Assembly: GCA_016209245.1 (NCBI GenBank)
Contig: JACQWN010000274.1
Coordinates: 1 to 18,693 of the forward strand
DNA length: 18,693 nucleotides
Direction: 5' to 3'
Source: Bacteroidia bacterium
GTDB taxonomy: Bacteria; Bacteroidota; Bacteroidia; Bacteroidales; BM523
Position 1 is the stretch's first letter, and each line of letters opens with the position of its first letter. Under the pieces are notes generated by a model. That model saw nothing but the letters and a program-made list of their open reading frames with translations, did no database searches and had not been told where the DNA came from. Shown here piece after piece: positions 9,701 to 15,277 of the stretch. The translations under genes were made by a program, and so were the position numbers.

Positions 9701-11187
9701 TTACCGCAAATGTTTGTTACCGTTAAAACAACAGAATAATTTCCAATGGAAGAATAGGAATAATATGTCCATTGTTGCGATGATGTTGCTCCATCGCCGA
9801 AATCCCAATGCCAGCTTACAATATTTCCATAGCTCATATCGTAAAACGACACTTGTTCGCCGGGACATACCGAGTCGGGGTATAAATACATATCGGCAAC
9901 AGGCGCCTGCAAATTGTCAACATTGATAGTTTTTGCAATAGAATCGGCATTTCCGCATGAATTGGTAACAGTTAAAACTACTGTATAAATTCCGGCGCTA
10001 TCGTAAGAATGGGAAGTCCATTGCTGGTTTGAAGCACCACCGTCGCCAAAATTCCAGTGCCAGCTTACGATTGTGCCGATGCTGTAATCATAAAAACTTA
10101 CCTGTTCACCCGGACAAACCGTTTCGGGGTAGGAATAAAAATCAGCTACCGGCATCTGAGTATTGGTTACAACAATATTGTTCGTGACTGAATCGCTGTT
10201 TCCGCAAATATTTGTAACGGTTAAGGTAACCGGATAAATTCCAACATTATTGTAAGAATGGTAAACCCATTGTTGTGCAGAAGTCGTACCATCGCCGAAA
10301 TTCCATAAACGGCCTGTAATATTTCCATAGCTCATATCATAAAATGTGATTTCATCACCCGGACAGGATGTATCAGGATAAACATACATATCGGCCTGCG
10401 GAATTATCCCTGAACTTATAGAAATAACCGAGCTGTAAGAACCGGAACCACAGGAATTATTGACCGTCAGGGTCACAGTATAATTTCCATCGGCGGTATA
10501 AGTATGAACCGGGTCAATTTGGTTTGAATAAGCTCCGTCACCAAAATTCCAAAGAGAATTTGCCGGGTTGGCAGAGTAATTATAAAAATAAATTTCTTCG
10601 CCAGGGCAAGCGGAGCTGGGATAAGCTTCAAAATAAATACCTGCACCGACGGTAACCGTATCGGTATATGTATTTGGACCGCAAGCAGTTGTGGTAACAG
10701 TCAGCGAAACAGGGTATGAACCCTCGGAAGCATAAGTATGTGAAGGATTTATTTCTGATGAAGTATTCCCATCGCCGAAATCCCAGAAGGCATTGGATTG
10801 GTCGTCGCTCCAGTTATAAAAATCTATTGGCGTTCCAAGACACGCAGGATCGGGGTAGGCATAAAAGTAAGGATTTGGGGATTCGCCTACAACTATAGTC
10901 ACGGTTGTAGTATCCGATAATTGCCATAATGCATCGAACGAAACTAACGTCACAGTATAATTACCAGGGTTATTAAACGTATAATTGACATTTTTAAATG
11001 TTGAAGTATCGCCGTTTCCGAAGTACCAGAAACGATGAACGCCTCCGCTGTCGCTTATGTCTTTAAAATGCACAGTCAAAGGGGCGCAGCCTGTATCAGG
11101 GTCAGCAAAAATTATCGCTACGGGTTGAGCAAAAAGGTTTCCTGTAATCAGAACAAAAAACAACAGAAAAATTTTTAATGTATTCAT
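3778..11187 (-). CDS. giant secreted PKD/SprB-repeat protein with T9SS sorting domain
   Basis: A 2469-residue protein. Residues 1-20 form a signal peptide (hydrophobic run FLLFFVLITGNLFA, then Q). Residues about 21-1245 hold 15 PKD domains of 80-84 residues, each with a W-x-FGDG-type motif and a Y.V.LTV strand; most have a Cys near the start (CPG) and another near the end (SCGN). Residues about 1246-2380 hold 15 SprB-like repeats of about 75 residues (SGGTxPYxYxWSNG, AGTYxVTVTD, NGC). Residues about 2384-2469 are a T9SS type A C-terminal domain (MIYPNPAEDYCYISI, DVTGRNIY, YADGFYFIKV). Known for these families: PKD and SprB modules form stalks and adhesive surfaces, and the C-terminal domain directs export across the outer membrane. 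A cell-surface or secreted adhesin is the best inference; the ligand is unknown. The start at 11187 is supported by the signal peptide directly after it. Three SprB repeats carry 28-bp palindromes. Confidence 0.92.
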   Translation of the reverse strand: MNTLKIFLLFFVLITGNLFAQPVAIIFADPDTGCAPLTVHFKDISDSGGVHRFWYFGNGDTSTFKNVNYTFNNPGNYTVTLVSFDALWQLSDTTTVTIVVGESPNPYFYAYPDPACLGTPIDFYNWSDDQSNAFWDFGDGNTSSEINPSHTYASEGSYPVSLTVTTTACGPNTYTDTVTVGAGIYFEAYPSSACPGEEIYFYNYSANPANSLWNFGDGAYSNQIDPVHTYTADGNYTVTLTVNNSCGSGSYSSVISISSGIIPQADMYVYPDTSCPGDEITFYDMSYGNITGRLWNFGDGTTSAQQWVYHSYNNVGIYPVTLTVTNICGNSDSVTNNIVVTNTQMPVADFYSYPETVCPGEQVSFYDYSIGTIVSWHWNFGDGGASNQQWTSHSYDSAGIYTVVLTVTNSCGNADSIAKTINVDNLQAPVADMYLYPDSVCPGEQVSFYDMSYGNIVSWHWDFGDGATSSQQWTYYSYSSIGNYSVVLTVTNICGNSDTASRTVVVSNTQFPTADFYFYPDSVCPAEAVNFYDYSWGDIVSRLWEFGDGTTSSSAYPVHAYSAIGNYNVTLTVTNSCGNSNSIIKIVTVSNTISPYADFYMYPETACPGDAISFYDYSWGNIVSRLWDFGDDYTSTSQSPIHIYTSTGIYNVTLTVSNYCGVSNSITQTVTITNSLSPTADFYFYPETVCPNEPISFENYSYDYIFSLWDFGDSTTSTQNSPQHSYGSAGAYTVILTVTNNCGNSDTYVTNVTVSNLIIPEAYPYAYPESACAGDIINFYDYSYGSIVSWVWDFGDSTTSAFQNPLHIYTVNGIYNVTLTVQNSCGLSNTGTTSVEIGNSVTPDVWFWAYPDNVCPGDTIYFQDYSSGNIVSWLWDFGDGQYSSLQNPIHVYSANGTYTVILTATNNCGNSGTYQQTINVNSSVSPYVWFWIEPNPVCPGNTVLFYDYSSGATSWLWNFGDGTTSTLQNPSHIYSAPGDYNVSLTVTNSCGNSASGNDVISVNSSVTPWAYFDVSSNTVCPGSQVFFNNYSSDTSDCRWVFGDGDTSFAVNTVHVFDTPGTYDVVLTVYNNCDNSNSYSMSILVTNTAQVEAYFYTFVTSACEGQGVEFYNASSDVSNCLWDFGDGTTSTEINPVHIFITSGSYAISLTVSNSCGSDTYSSAINIIPSPQASFYVSDTTVAAGTTIYFTNTSQNAISFNWNFGDYSGTSSLESPSHSYNTSGIYNVQLTVLGSSGCSDTEILALTVTPVISYTVSKACPGASTGAIDVTVLNGAPPLTYNWSNGATTMDINNLPAGTYTLTVVDGSGTSSNITVTVEEYPPVITDLNGIDVTCSGSNDGYTANVISGGTPPLEFLWSNSSSSENISGLSQGIYYLTVTDSNNCSTMDSININEPAPLLLNLTKTDISCFGAADGTVTSNVSGGTSPYFYLWNMGCTDVTCNVFTGATYTVTVTDANGCVISDTAAISEPPVLSGALVKNDVSCYNGINGSLNLSVSGGTLSYTFSWSNSAVSEDISNLASGIYSVTISDANSCILSLTDTINQPQELEISVNTSNVVCAGGTDGSVDITVTGGTSPYNYSWSTGASVEDINNLTAGIYSISVSDSHNCLTSATDTVIEQNLPFTIITGLNHATCLLNDGKAWLEQITGGGTAPFTFEWNTIPVQYTDTTFNLTAGAYTVIVTSSEGCSGSALILINNIGGPSVDSINISHAACFNSCNGTALVFANSIATPLAYLWSNGQTDSLAIDLCAGTYFVTAADTNNCIVVTNAEINEPNILSSIISGDNLMCFNSGDGSASVVATGGTPPYSYLWSTGAETQSIASLQAGTYYVTINDFNNCIIIDSIAITEPDPLTLSITKTDVLCFGGATGSVNLTISGGTLAFLYVWSSGQMNANISGLTAGAYSVTVNDQNACTATTSVIISEPVLLSATITDIVMVSCYGLNGGGATVSASGGTFPYIYLWNMGIDTQGIAYLHAGTYSVTVTDSNGCLAISEALITQPDQLNSSFTETDISCNGNNDGAIDFTATGGTIPYSYQWSNGATSVNIDSLAAGSYIVTVTDFHGCTYFQTITVSEPSTLNSSISKLDVTCNGLCNGIGTAVTSGGTLPYAYVWSNGHTTQTIFSLCAGNYSVTITDIHGCEIISNVIISEPDSITTVISGTNVGCFGENDGSILLTVTGGTTPYSFNWNNGQTTGSLSGIPAGNYLVTVSDNHSCTAVTGSAITQPALLVVSLASVEPSHCGMADGAACIAISGGTPVYSVIWANGSDSVCAQNLSSGIKFVTITDSHGCTASTYANIAYISGPVITSFDVVDDIDNACTGQVTVNISGGTSPVSFLWNDALFQTTQTASGLCTGIYTVAITDVAGCSVTDSVFVDNLTFLANIERNNGIMIYPNPAEDYCYISIFNEVPSSMQICLTDVTGRNIYKKQNNLFNGEMRLLLPLQNYADGFYFIKVIINNEIIFTEKLIKR
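5265..5292. repeat. 28-bp intragenic palindrome, copy 3
   Basis: GTAGATACGCAA (5265-5276) pairs with TTGCGTATCTAT (5281-5292) at 11 of 12 positions around TGCC. On the coding (minus) strand it starts at codon position 1 and encodes IDTQGIAYLH, almost the same peptide as copy 1 in the other adhesin gene. Confidence 0.85.
5718..5745. repeat. 28-bp intragenic palindrome, copy 4
   Basis: GTAGAGACGCAA (5718-5729) pairs with TTGCGTCTCTGC (5734-5745) at 11 of 12 positions around TGCT. On the coding strand it encodes ETQSIASLQ, starting at codon position 1. Compared with copy 3, the T in the left arm and its partner A in the right arm are both changed (to G and C), so pairing is kept. Confidence 0.85.
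6857..6884. repeat. 28-bp intragenic palindrome, copy 5
   Basis: AGACGTTACA and TGTAACGTCT (6861-6880) form an uninterrupted 20-bp palindrome. Extended to 28 bp the arms match at 13 of 14 positions. On the coding strand it starts at codon position 2 and encodes CTDVTCNVFT, the same phase and first residues as copy 2. Confidence 0.85.
7450..11127 (-). repeat. fifteen tandem PKD domains, giant protein
   Basis: Fifteen units of 80-84 codons were counted by the W-x-FGDG-type motif. Units 4-12 are the most alike (FYDYSxG, SWxWDFGDG, LTVTNSCGNS), suggesting recent duplication. The first unit lacks the second Cys and the last lacks the first. Confidence 0.85.
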
Positions 11188-11192
11188 AATTC

Positions 11193-11237
11193 AAATTTTT
11201 AGAATATCATTCAAAAATATAAATTTTTAGAATATCA
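11193..11237. repeat. two direct copies of a 17-bp AT-rich sequence
   Basis: AAATTTTTAGAATATCA occurs at 11193-11209 and again at 11221-11237, immediately upstream of the giant gene's start codon. A repeated regulator site in the leader or promoter is possible. Confidence 0.6.
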
Positions 11238-11240
11238 AAA
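11212..11240 (-). promoter_or_regulatory. weak promoter candidate for the giant PKD/SprB gene
   Basis: On the minus strand TATTTTTG (11219-11212) matches TAnnTTTG, about 25 bp before the start codon. A TTTG lies 16 bp further upstream, shorter than the usual 19-21 bp spacing. It overlaps the second 17-bp direct repeat. Confidence 0.3.
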
Positions 11241-11254
11241 ATTTTTCAGTTAAT

Positions 11255-11288
11255 AACTTTTTCCAAAGTTTAAACTTTGGAAAAGTTT
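11255..11288. repeat. near-perfect 34-bp palindrome in the intergenic region
   Basis: CCAAAGTTT and AAACTTTGG form a perfect central palindrome, and the flanks continue the pairing as CTTTTT / AAAAGTTT with slight slippage. It could be a regulator site or a remnant of a mobile repeat. It has no gene just upstream that it could terminate. Confidence 0.6.
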
Positions 11289-11663
11289 GATGAGCTAAAA
11301 TCAACTCAATTTTAACTTAAACTCTTTGCATAGTCTTTAATAATGTCGGTTTATGAATCTGGATATATCACGATACGATTTTGAATTACTTAAAAATGCC
11401 ATAATAGAAAATAAAACTACAAATTTTAATTCGTATCTTTGCTCAATCGTTATGTATAAGGGGTAGAGCGAGACAATAATCAGACATAAAATGGAATTGA
11501 TAAAACCCCGTCATGAAAGGAATAAATGAAGTAAAAAAAACTTGTGGTGAGCTAAGCCGAACTATAATTTTGACAGAATGAAAAGAAATGACTATTTTTG
11601 ATAACCTTTTAAAAGAAAGAATTTTACAAAATACGGTCTTTTTTTAATAATTTTCTTTATCAT

Positions 11664-11697
11664 TTTGATTTTTAATTAAAAAACAATTGTATTTTTG
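11664..11697 (+). promoter_or_regulatory. promoter candidate for the 11805 gene
   Basis: TTTG (11664-11667) and TATTTTTG (11690-11697) resemble the Bacteroidota -33 and -7 elements with a 22-bp spacer, slightly longer than usual. Transcription would begin near 11704 and leave a leader of about 100 bases. Confidence 0.35.
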
Positions 11698-11719
11698 GAT
11701 TATATTAGGTGATATAATC
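11698..11719. promoter_or_regulatory. hairpin at the predicted transcription start
   Basis: GATTATAT and ATATAATC form a perfect 8-bp stem around TAGGTG, directly after the -7 candidate. Its place suggests an operator or a leader hairpin; function is inferred only from position. Confidence 0.35.
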
Positions 11720-11804
11720 AATTGAAGTATGAACATACGCAAACGTTATGTGTAATTTGCTTTATTAAGACTTATAAATATATTGTATCAATAAAAGGAA
11801 AAAG

Positions 11805-13277
11805 ATGAAAAAATTAACTATTAAGCGGATATGTTTTTTAATGAGTTGTTTTTTGATTAACTCAACAATTCAAGGACAAACAACTTATTTTAATAATCTT
11901 TATGACAACACGCACAACCTATTTAACAATGGTAATAACGTTATTATAAAAGATGGGAAATACATGATTATAGGCAATGGAGTTTTATACGATAGTTCAA
12001 CAATAGATTTATTTGCAATTGATACAAGTGGTAATGTAGAGTGGATTAAAACGTATGATTATCAAAGTAATCCTTATTTATTTAATAAGTCTTCATTTTT
12101 CATAGAAACACCAGATAGTGGATATGCTGTTTTTACAGTTAAAAATTATTGTATCACGCCATCAGGACCCTCAACAATATTTATGAAGTTAAATGTAAAT
12201 GGCGATTCATTATGGAGTAAAGGAATTGGTGGAGGAGTTTCGGAGATAAAATTAACCGATGATAATGGATTTATTGCAGCAGGTTCAAACTTTTTTGAAA
12301 TGGGAGGTGCTGGTGCATGGTCTGATTTTTATTTAACTAAATTAGATAGTTTGGGGAATATTTTATGGAATTATGCTCATGGTGGCAACGGATTAGAATC
12401 TGCCACTTCAGTTGAATTTACAGAAGATGGAGGATATATATTGTTTGGAACTATAATTGATTCTGTATATGCAACTAAAAGTGATCTTTACATTGTAAAA
12501 ACAGATAGTAACGGATTATTTCAATGGGACAAAAGAATAATTACAACAGATGTAGGAATTGCCGGTTCATTAAAAACTGTTGATGGTTATTACTTAGTTT
12601 ATGGCTTTGTGTACAAAGATAGTATTAATGGCAGACAAGGTTATATTACCAAATTAGATACGAGCGGAAATATTATCTGGGAAAAATCTTATGGTGGTAT
12701 TGATTTTGAATCTTTTGACAAAATTATTCAATTACCTGATAGCAGTTTCATCGGTGTTGGTAGAAAATGGATTATTAATATAGGCAGCAATGATTTGTTG
12801 ATAAAATTTAATCAAACCGGAGATAGTTTATGGGCTAAAACTTTTACTGCAAATGATAGCATTTACAGTTACTTTAGTGATATTCAATTAACAAATGATA
12901 ACTGTTTTATAATTACTGGTGGCTATATTAATGATATGTGGTTACTAAAGGTAGATAGTATTGGTTGTTTGTTTTCTGGTTGTGATACGATAGCTGCGCT
13001 TTTTGAACAAGTGATTAAAAATGATTATAAAATAATAATTTATCCAAATCCTTTTACTAATTTTATAACCTTTAAGATAAACCCTGTATTAAATCAAGAG
13101 AGCAAAAAGTTAATATTTGTATTATATGACTTATTGGGTAAAGAAGTAAAACATATTGAAAATATTAAACTAAATACAATAGAATTTAATAGAGATAATT
13201 TGTCAAAGGGAATATACATTTATCATATAATGAATGAGAATTGCGTTATTGAAACGGGAAAAATAATTGCAGAATAA
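11805..13277 (+). CDS. secreted beta-propeller-like protein with T9SS sorting domain
   Basis: A 490-residue protein. Residues 1-24 are a signal peptide (KRICFLMSCFLINSTIQG, then Q). The middle has repeated blades of about 50-60 residues with the pattern D-SGNxxWxKxYGG ... DGGYIxxG (for example LDTSGNIIWEKSYGG and FTEDGGYILFGT). This is the style of secreted proteins annotated as T9SS sorting domain-containing or delta-60-repeat-like. Residues about 410-490 form a T9SS type A domain (IIYPNPFTNFITFKI, YDLLGKEV, LSKGIYIYHI). It is probably exported to the surface or medium; the target is unknown. The gene is clearly more AT-rich than the adhesins and pyr genes and is bounded by integron-like motifs, so lateral gain is plausible. 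The start is chosen for the signal peptide. Confidence 0.85.
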   Translation: MKKLTIKRICFLMSCFLINSTIQGQTTYFNNLYDNTHNLFNNGNNVIIKDGKYMIIGNGVLYDSSTIDLFAIDTSGNVEWIKTYDYQSNPYLFNKSSFFIETPDSGYAVFTVKNYCITPSGPSTIFMKLNVNGDSLWSKGIGGGVSEIKLTDDNGFIAAGSNFFEMGGAGAWSDFYLTKLDSLGNILWNYAHGGNGLESATSVEFTEDGGYILFGTIIDSVYATKSDLYIVKTDSNGLFQWDKRIITTDVGIAGSLKTVDGYYLVYGFVYKDSINGRQGYITKLDTSGNIIWEKSYGGIDFESFDKIIQLPDSSFIGVGRKWIINIGSNDLLIKFNQTGDSLWAKTFTANDSIYSYFSDIQLTNDNCFIITGGYINDMWLLKVDSIGCLFSGCDTIAALFEQVIKNDYKIIIYPNPFTNFITFKINPVLNQESKKLIFVLYDLLGKEVKHIENIKLNTIEFNRDNLSKGIYIYHIMNENCVIETGKIIAE

Positions 13278-13291
13278 AAAAGCAAAATACA

Positions 13292-13317
13292 CATAACATA
13301 ACATAATATAATATAAC
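13292..13317. repeat. short ATAAC/ATAAT tandem repeat
   Basis: Five near-identical 5-bp units (ATAAC, ATAAC, ATAAT, ATAAT, ATAAC) follow the stop of the 11805 gene. This is simple-sequence DNA that could vary by slippage. Confidence 0.6.
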
Positions 13318-13363
13318 ACTATGCAAAACGCCATTAAAACGGCGTTGCACCTGTCCGTTAGCG
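13312..13363. other. attC-like hairpin (integron cassette end candidate)
   Basis: TAAC (13314-13317) can pair with GTTA (13357-13360), then TGCA with TGCA (13322-13325, 13346-13349), then ACGCC with GGCGT (13328-13332, 13341-13345), around an 8-base loop. Unpaired spacers lie between the boxes and two extra A bases bulge on one side. This box-spacer-box order resembles integron attC sites. The 3' core reads GTTAGCG, which departs from the usual GTTRRRY. No integrase gene is in the window. It could instead be a terminator-like hairpin, though no T run follows. Confidence 0.35.
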
Positions 13364-13380
13364 ACAAACAACAATAAAAT

Positions 13381-14166
13381 ATGCAATTAATGAAAAAAAC
13401 CATACAGGATTTGAAGGTGCTCAGAAACAAAAAACTGACTTCCGATTTTTTTGAGCTGGAGCTTAAAGCGGCTGAACCGTTGCCCGAGCTATATCCTGGT
13501 CAGTTTGTTCAGGTTCTGATTGATAATGTCAGAAATGTATTTCTCAGGCGTCCTTTCTCAATACATGATGTTAATTATCAGCAGAACACATTTAGCTTAT
13601 TAATAAAGCTGGCAGGTCCGGGAACAAGACAATTGAGCTATACCGAAGAAGGTGATTTTCTCAATATTATATATCCGCTTGGAAAACCTTTTACTTTAGA
13701 TGTACAGGGTGATATACTGCTTGTGGGCGGCGGTTGCGGCATCGCTCCTCTTTTGTTTCTTGCAAGGTATCTGTATGATAATAAAAATATCGCTCCTGAT
13801 ATTCTTATAGGCGGCAAATCGGCTGATAATTTACCTGATATAGATAAATACAAAGCATTCGGCAGGGTCTTTTTAACAACCGAAGACGGTTCATTGGGAA
13901 TGTGCGGCCTTGTTTCTGACCATACTTTATTACAGAAAGAATGCCAAAAATATAGTATGCTCTATGCCTGTGGCCCTGAACCGATGTTAAAGATAATTGC
14001 AGGTATTGCAAAGGAAAAGCTAATTGAATGTGAAGTTTCGCTCGAGAATCTTATGGCTTGCGGCATCGGTGCTTGTTTGTGCTGTGTAGTTGATACCGTT
14101 GATGGAAATGTTTGTACTTGTACCGAAGGACCGGTTTTTAATGTTAAACGATTAAAATTTAGCTAA
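13381..14166 (+). CDS. pyrK: dihydroorotate dehydrogenase B, electron transfer subunit
   Basis: A 261-residue iron-sulfur flavoprotein that passes electrons from the PyrD FMN to NAD+ in the class 1B dihydroorotate dehydrogenase, the fourth step of UMP synthesis (cytosol). Residues about 5-100 are the FAD-binding barrel, with LRRPFSI (55-61) as the flavin motif. GGGCGIAPL (116-124) is the nucleotide-binding loop and YACGPEPML (195-203) the matching C-terminal motif. The [2Fe-2S] ligands fit C227-x4-C232-x2-C235-x11-C247, ending in CTEGPVF; extra cysteines at 234 and 245 leave the exact set open. Length is normal. The annotated start gives MQLMKK; the second ATG (13390, MKKTIQDL) aligns as well with relatives and could be the real start. 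pyrD follows 5 bp downstream. Confidence 0.95.
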   Translation: MQLMKKTIQDLKVLRNKKLTSDFFELELKAAEPLPELYPGQFVQVLIDNVRNVFLRRPFSIHDVNYQQNTFSLLIKLAGPGTRQLSYTEEGDFLNIIYPLGKPFTLDVQGDILLVGGGCGIAPLLFLARYLYDNKNIAPDILIGGKSADNLPDIDKYKAFGRVFLTTEDGSLGMCGLVSDHTLLQKECQKYSMLYACGPEPMLKIIAGIAKEKLIECEVSLENLMACGIGACLCCVVDTVDGNVCTCTEGPVFNVKRLKFS

Positions 14167-14171
14167 CAGAA

Positions 14172-15083
14172 ATGATTGATTTAAGCATAAAAATATCCGG
14201 TTTAAGATTAAAAAATCCCGTGATGGTTGCTTCCGGAACTTTTGGTTATGGTCTGGAGTTCGCCGATTTTGTCGCTTTGAGTGAATTGGGGGCGATTATT
14301 GTAAAAGGGACCACCCTCGAACCACGGCAGGGAAATCCATATCCAAGGATGGTTGAAACAGCATCGGGAATGTTGAATGCTGTCGGCTTGCAAAATAAAG
14401 GCATTGATTATTTTATTGCTGAAATTTATCCGAATATTAAAGATTTTGACACTGCTATCATTGTAAATGTATCAGGAGCTAAAGTCGAAGATTATATCAA
14501 AGTCGCAGAAAAGCTGAATGATTTGGAAAAAATTCCTGCTATTGAATTAAATATTTCGTGCCCCAATGTAAAACAAGGCGGAATGGCATTTGGTACAAGC
14601 TGTGAATCGGCAGCCGAAATTACCGGAGCAATAAGAAAAGCATATAAAAAAACGCTCATTGTCAAGCTTTCACCCAATGTCACCAATATAACGGAAATTG
14701 CCAAAGCGGTTGAAGACGCCGGAGCCGATTCCGTTTCTCTTATTAATACTTTGCTGGGAATGGCTATTGACGCTGAAAAACGCAAACCGCTCCTTTCAAC
14801 TGTTACAGGCGGACTTTCCGGGCCATGCATAAAACCAGTCGCTTTACGCATGGTCTGGCAGGTTGCAAAAGCAGTTAAAATCCCGGTCATCGGAATGGGC
14901 GGAATTATGAATGCTACCGATGCAATTGAGTTTATATTAGCGGGCGCTTCCGCTGTCCAGGTCGGAACGGCAAATTTTATTGACCCACAGGTTTCAGTAA
15001 AAATTATTGATGGAATTAAAGATTATATGGAGAGACATGAATTTAGTTCGATAAACGATATTGTTGGAAACTTAATATATTAA
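14172..15083 (+). CDS. pyrD: dihydroorotate dehydrogenase B, catalytic subunit
   Basis: A 303-residue TIM-barrel FMN enzyme that oxidises dihydroorotate to orotate. It starts with MIDLSIKISGLRLKNPVMVASGTFG in two overlapping family motifs. VKGTTLEPR (44-52) carries the substrate and FMN lysine. NISCPN (127-132) holds the active-site base Cys130, which marks class 1 and separates it from the Ser of class 2. KLSPN (165-169) and GMGGI bind FMN and its phosphate. Pairing with pyrK 5 bp upstream identifies the NAD-dependent class 1B form, a heterotetramer with PyrK. Length and motifs are complete. A MITE-like inverted repeat begins 5 bp after the stop and may end the transcript. Confidence 0.95.
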   Translation: MIDLSIKISGLRLKNPVMVASGTFGYGLEFADFVALSELGAIIVKGTTLEPRQGNPYPRMVETASGMLNAVGLQNKGIDYFIAEIYPNIKDFDTAIIVNVSGAKVEDYIKVAEKLNDLEKIPAIELNISCPNVKQGGMAFGTSCESAAEITGAIRKAYKKTLIVKLSPNVTNITEIAKAVEDAGADSVSLINTLLGMAIDAEKRKPLLSTVTGGLSGPCIKPVALRMVWQVAKAVKIPVIGMGGIMNATDAIEFILAGASAVQVGTANFIDPQVSVKIIDGIKDYMERHEFSSINDIVGNLIY

Positions 15084-15088
15084 AAATC

Positions 15089-15260
15089 GTAACTATTTAG
15101 GTAGGGGCAGTATTATCCCACCGAAGTACGAAAAATATACGAACTTACCGAAAAATATACGAACTTACGAATTACGAAATGGCCAGCGAATTCGTAATTC
15201 GTATATTCGTAAAAAATTCGTACTTCGGTGGAATAATAACGTTTATACCTAAATAATTAC
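15089..15260. mobile_element. MITE-like imperfect inverted-repeat element
   Basis: The ends GTAACTATTTAGGTA (15089-15103) and, inverted, GTAATTATTTAGGTA (15260-15246) match at 14 of 15 bases. Pairing continues inward through CCACCGAAGTACGAA and ATTACGAA to an apex near TGGCCAGC. The left arm has an extra 20-bp tandem unit (15130-15149 and 15150-15169). AAAAATC flanks both sides (15082-15088 and 15262-15268), as a target duplication would, although it is low complexity. No ORF is inside. In RNA the whole element would fold into one long hairpin between pyrD and the next gene and could also act as a terminator. Confidence 0.65.
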
Positions 15261-15277
15261 AAAAAATCATTATTTCT

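Larger units (their letters stand above)
11188..11804. other. AT-rich intergenic region between divergent genes
   Basis: This 617-bp stretch separates the giant gene (-) from the 11805 gene (+). It holds two 17-bp direct repeats, a near-perfect palindrome, two promoter-like sites, a hairpin near the second site, and two CGTTATGT motifs (near 11448 and 11744). The longest small ORF noticed (11353-11466, 37 codons, MNLDISRYDFELLKN...) matches no family I recognise. Nothing else convincing is seen, and no RNA gene was recognised. Confidence 0.6.

Noticed and set aside
11434..11441. TATCTTTG promoter-like -7 box (+)
   Set aside because: It matches TAnnTTTG, but no TTTG element lies about 19 bp upstream and no convincing gene follows closely.
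11353..11466. 37-codon ORF (MNLDISRYDFELLKN...) in the intergenic region
   Set aside because: It has no recognised family and no promoter at a proper distance, and its 3' end overlaps the CGTTATGT motif. It could be a gene remnant but is not supportable as a gene.
13203..13430. 75-codon minus-strand ORF across the attC-like region
   Set aside because: It overlaps the end of the T9SS gene and the start of pyrK on the opposite strand, with no recognisable domain.
14492..14890. 132-codon minus-strand ORF opposite pyrD
   Set aside because: It lies entirely within pyrD, which has complete family motifs. The opposite-strand protein shows no recognisable domain.
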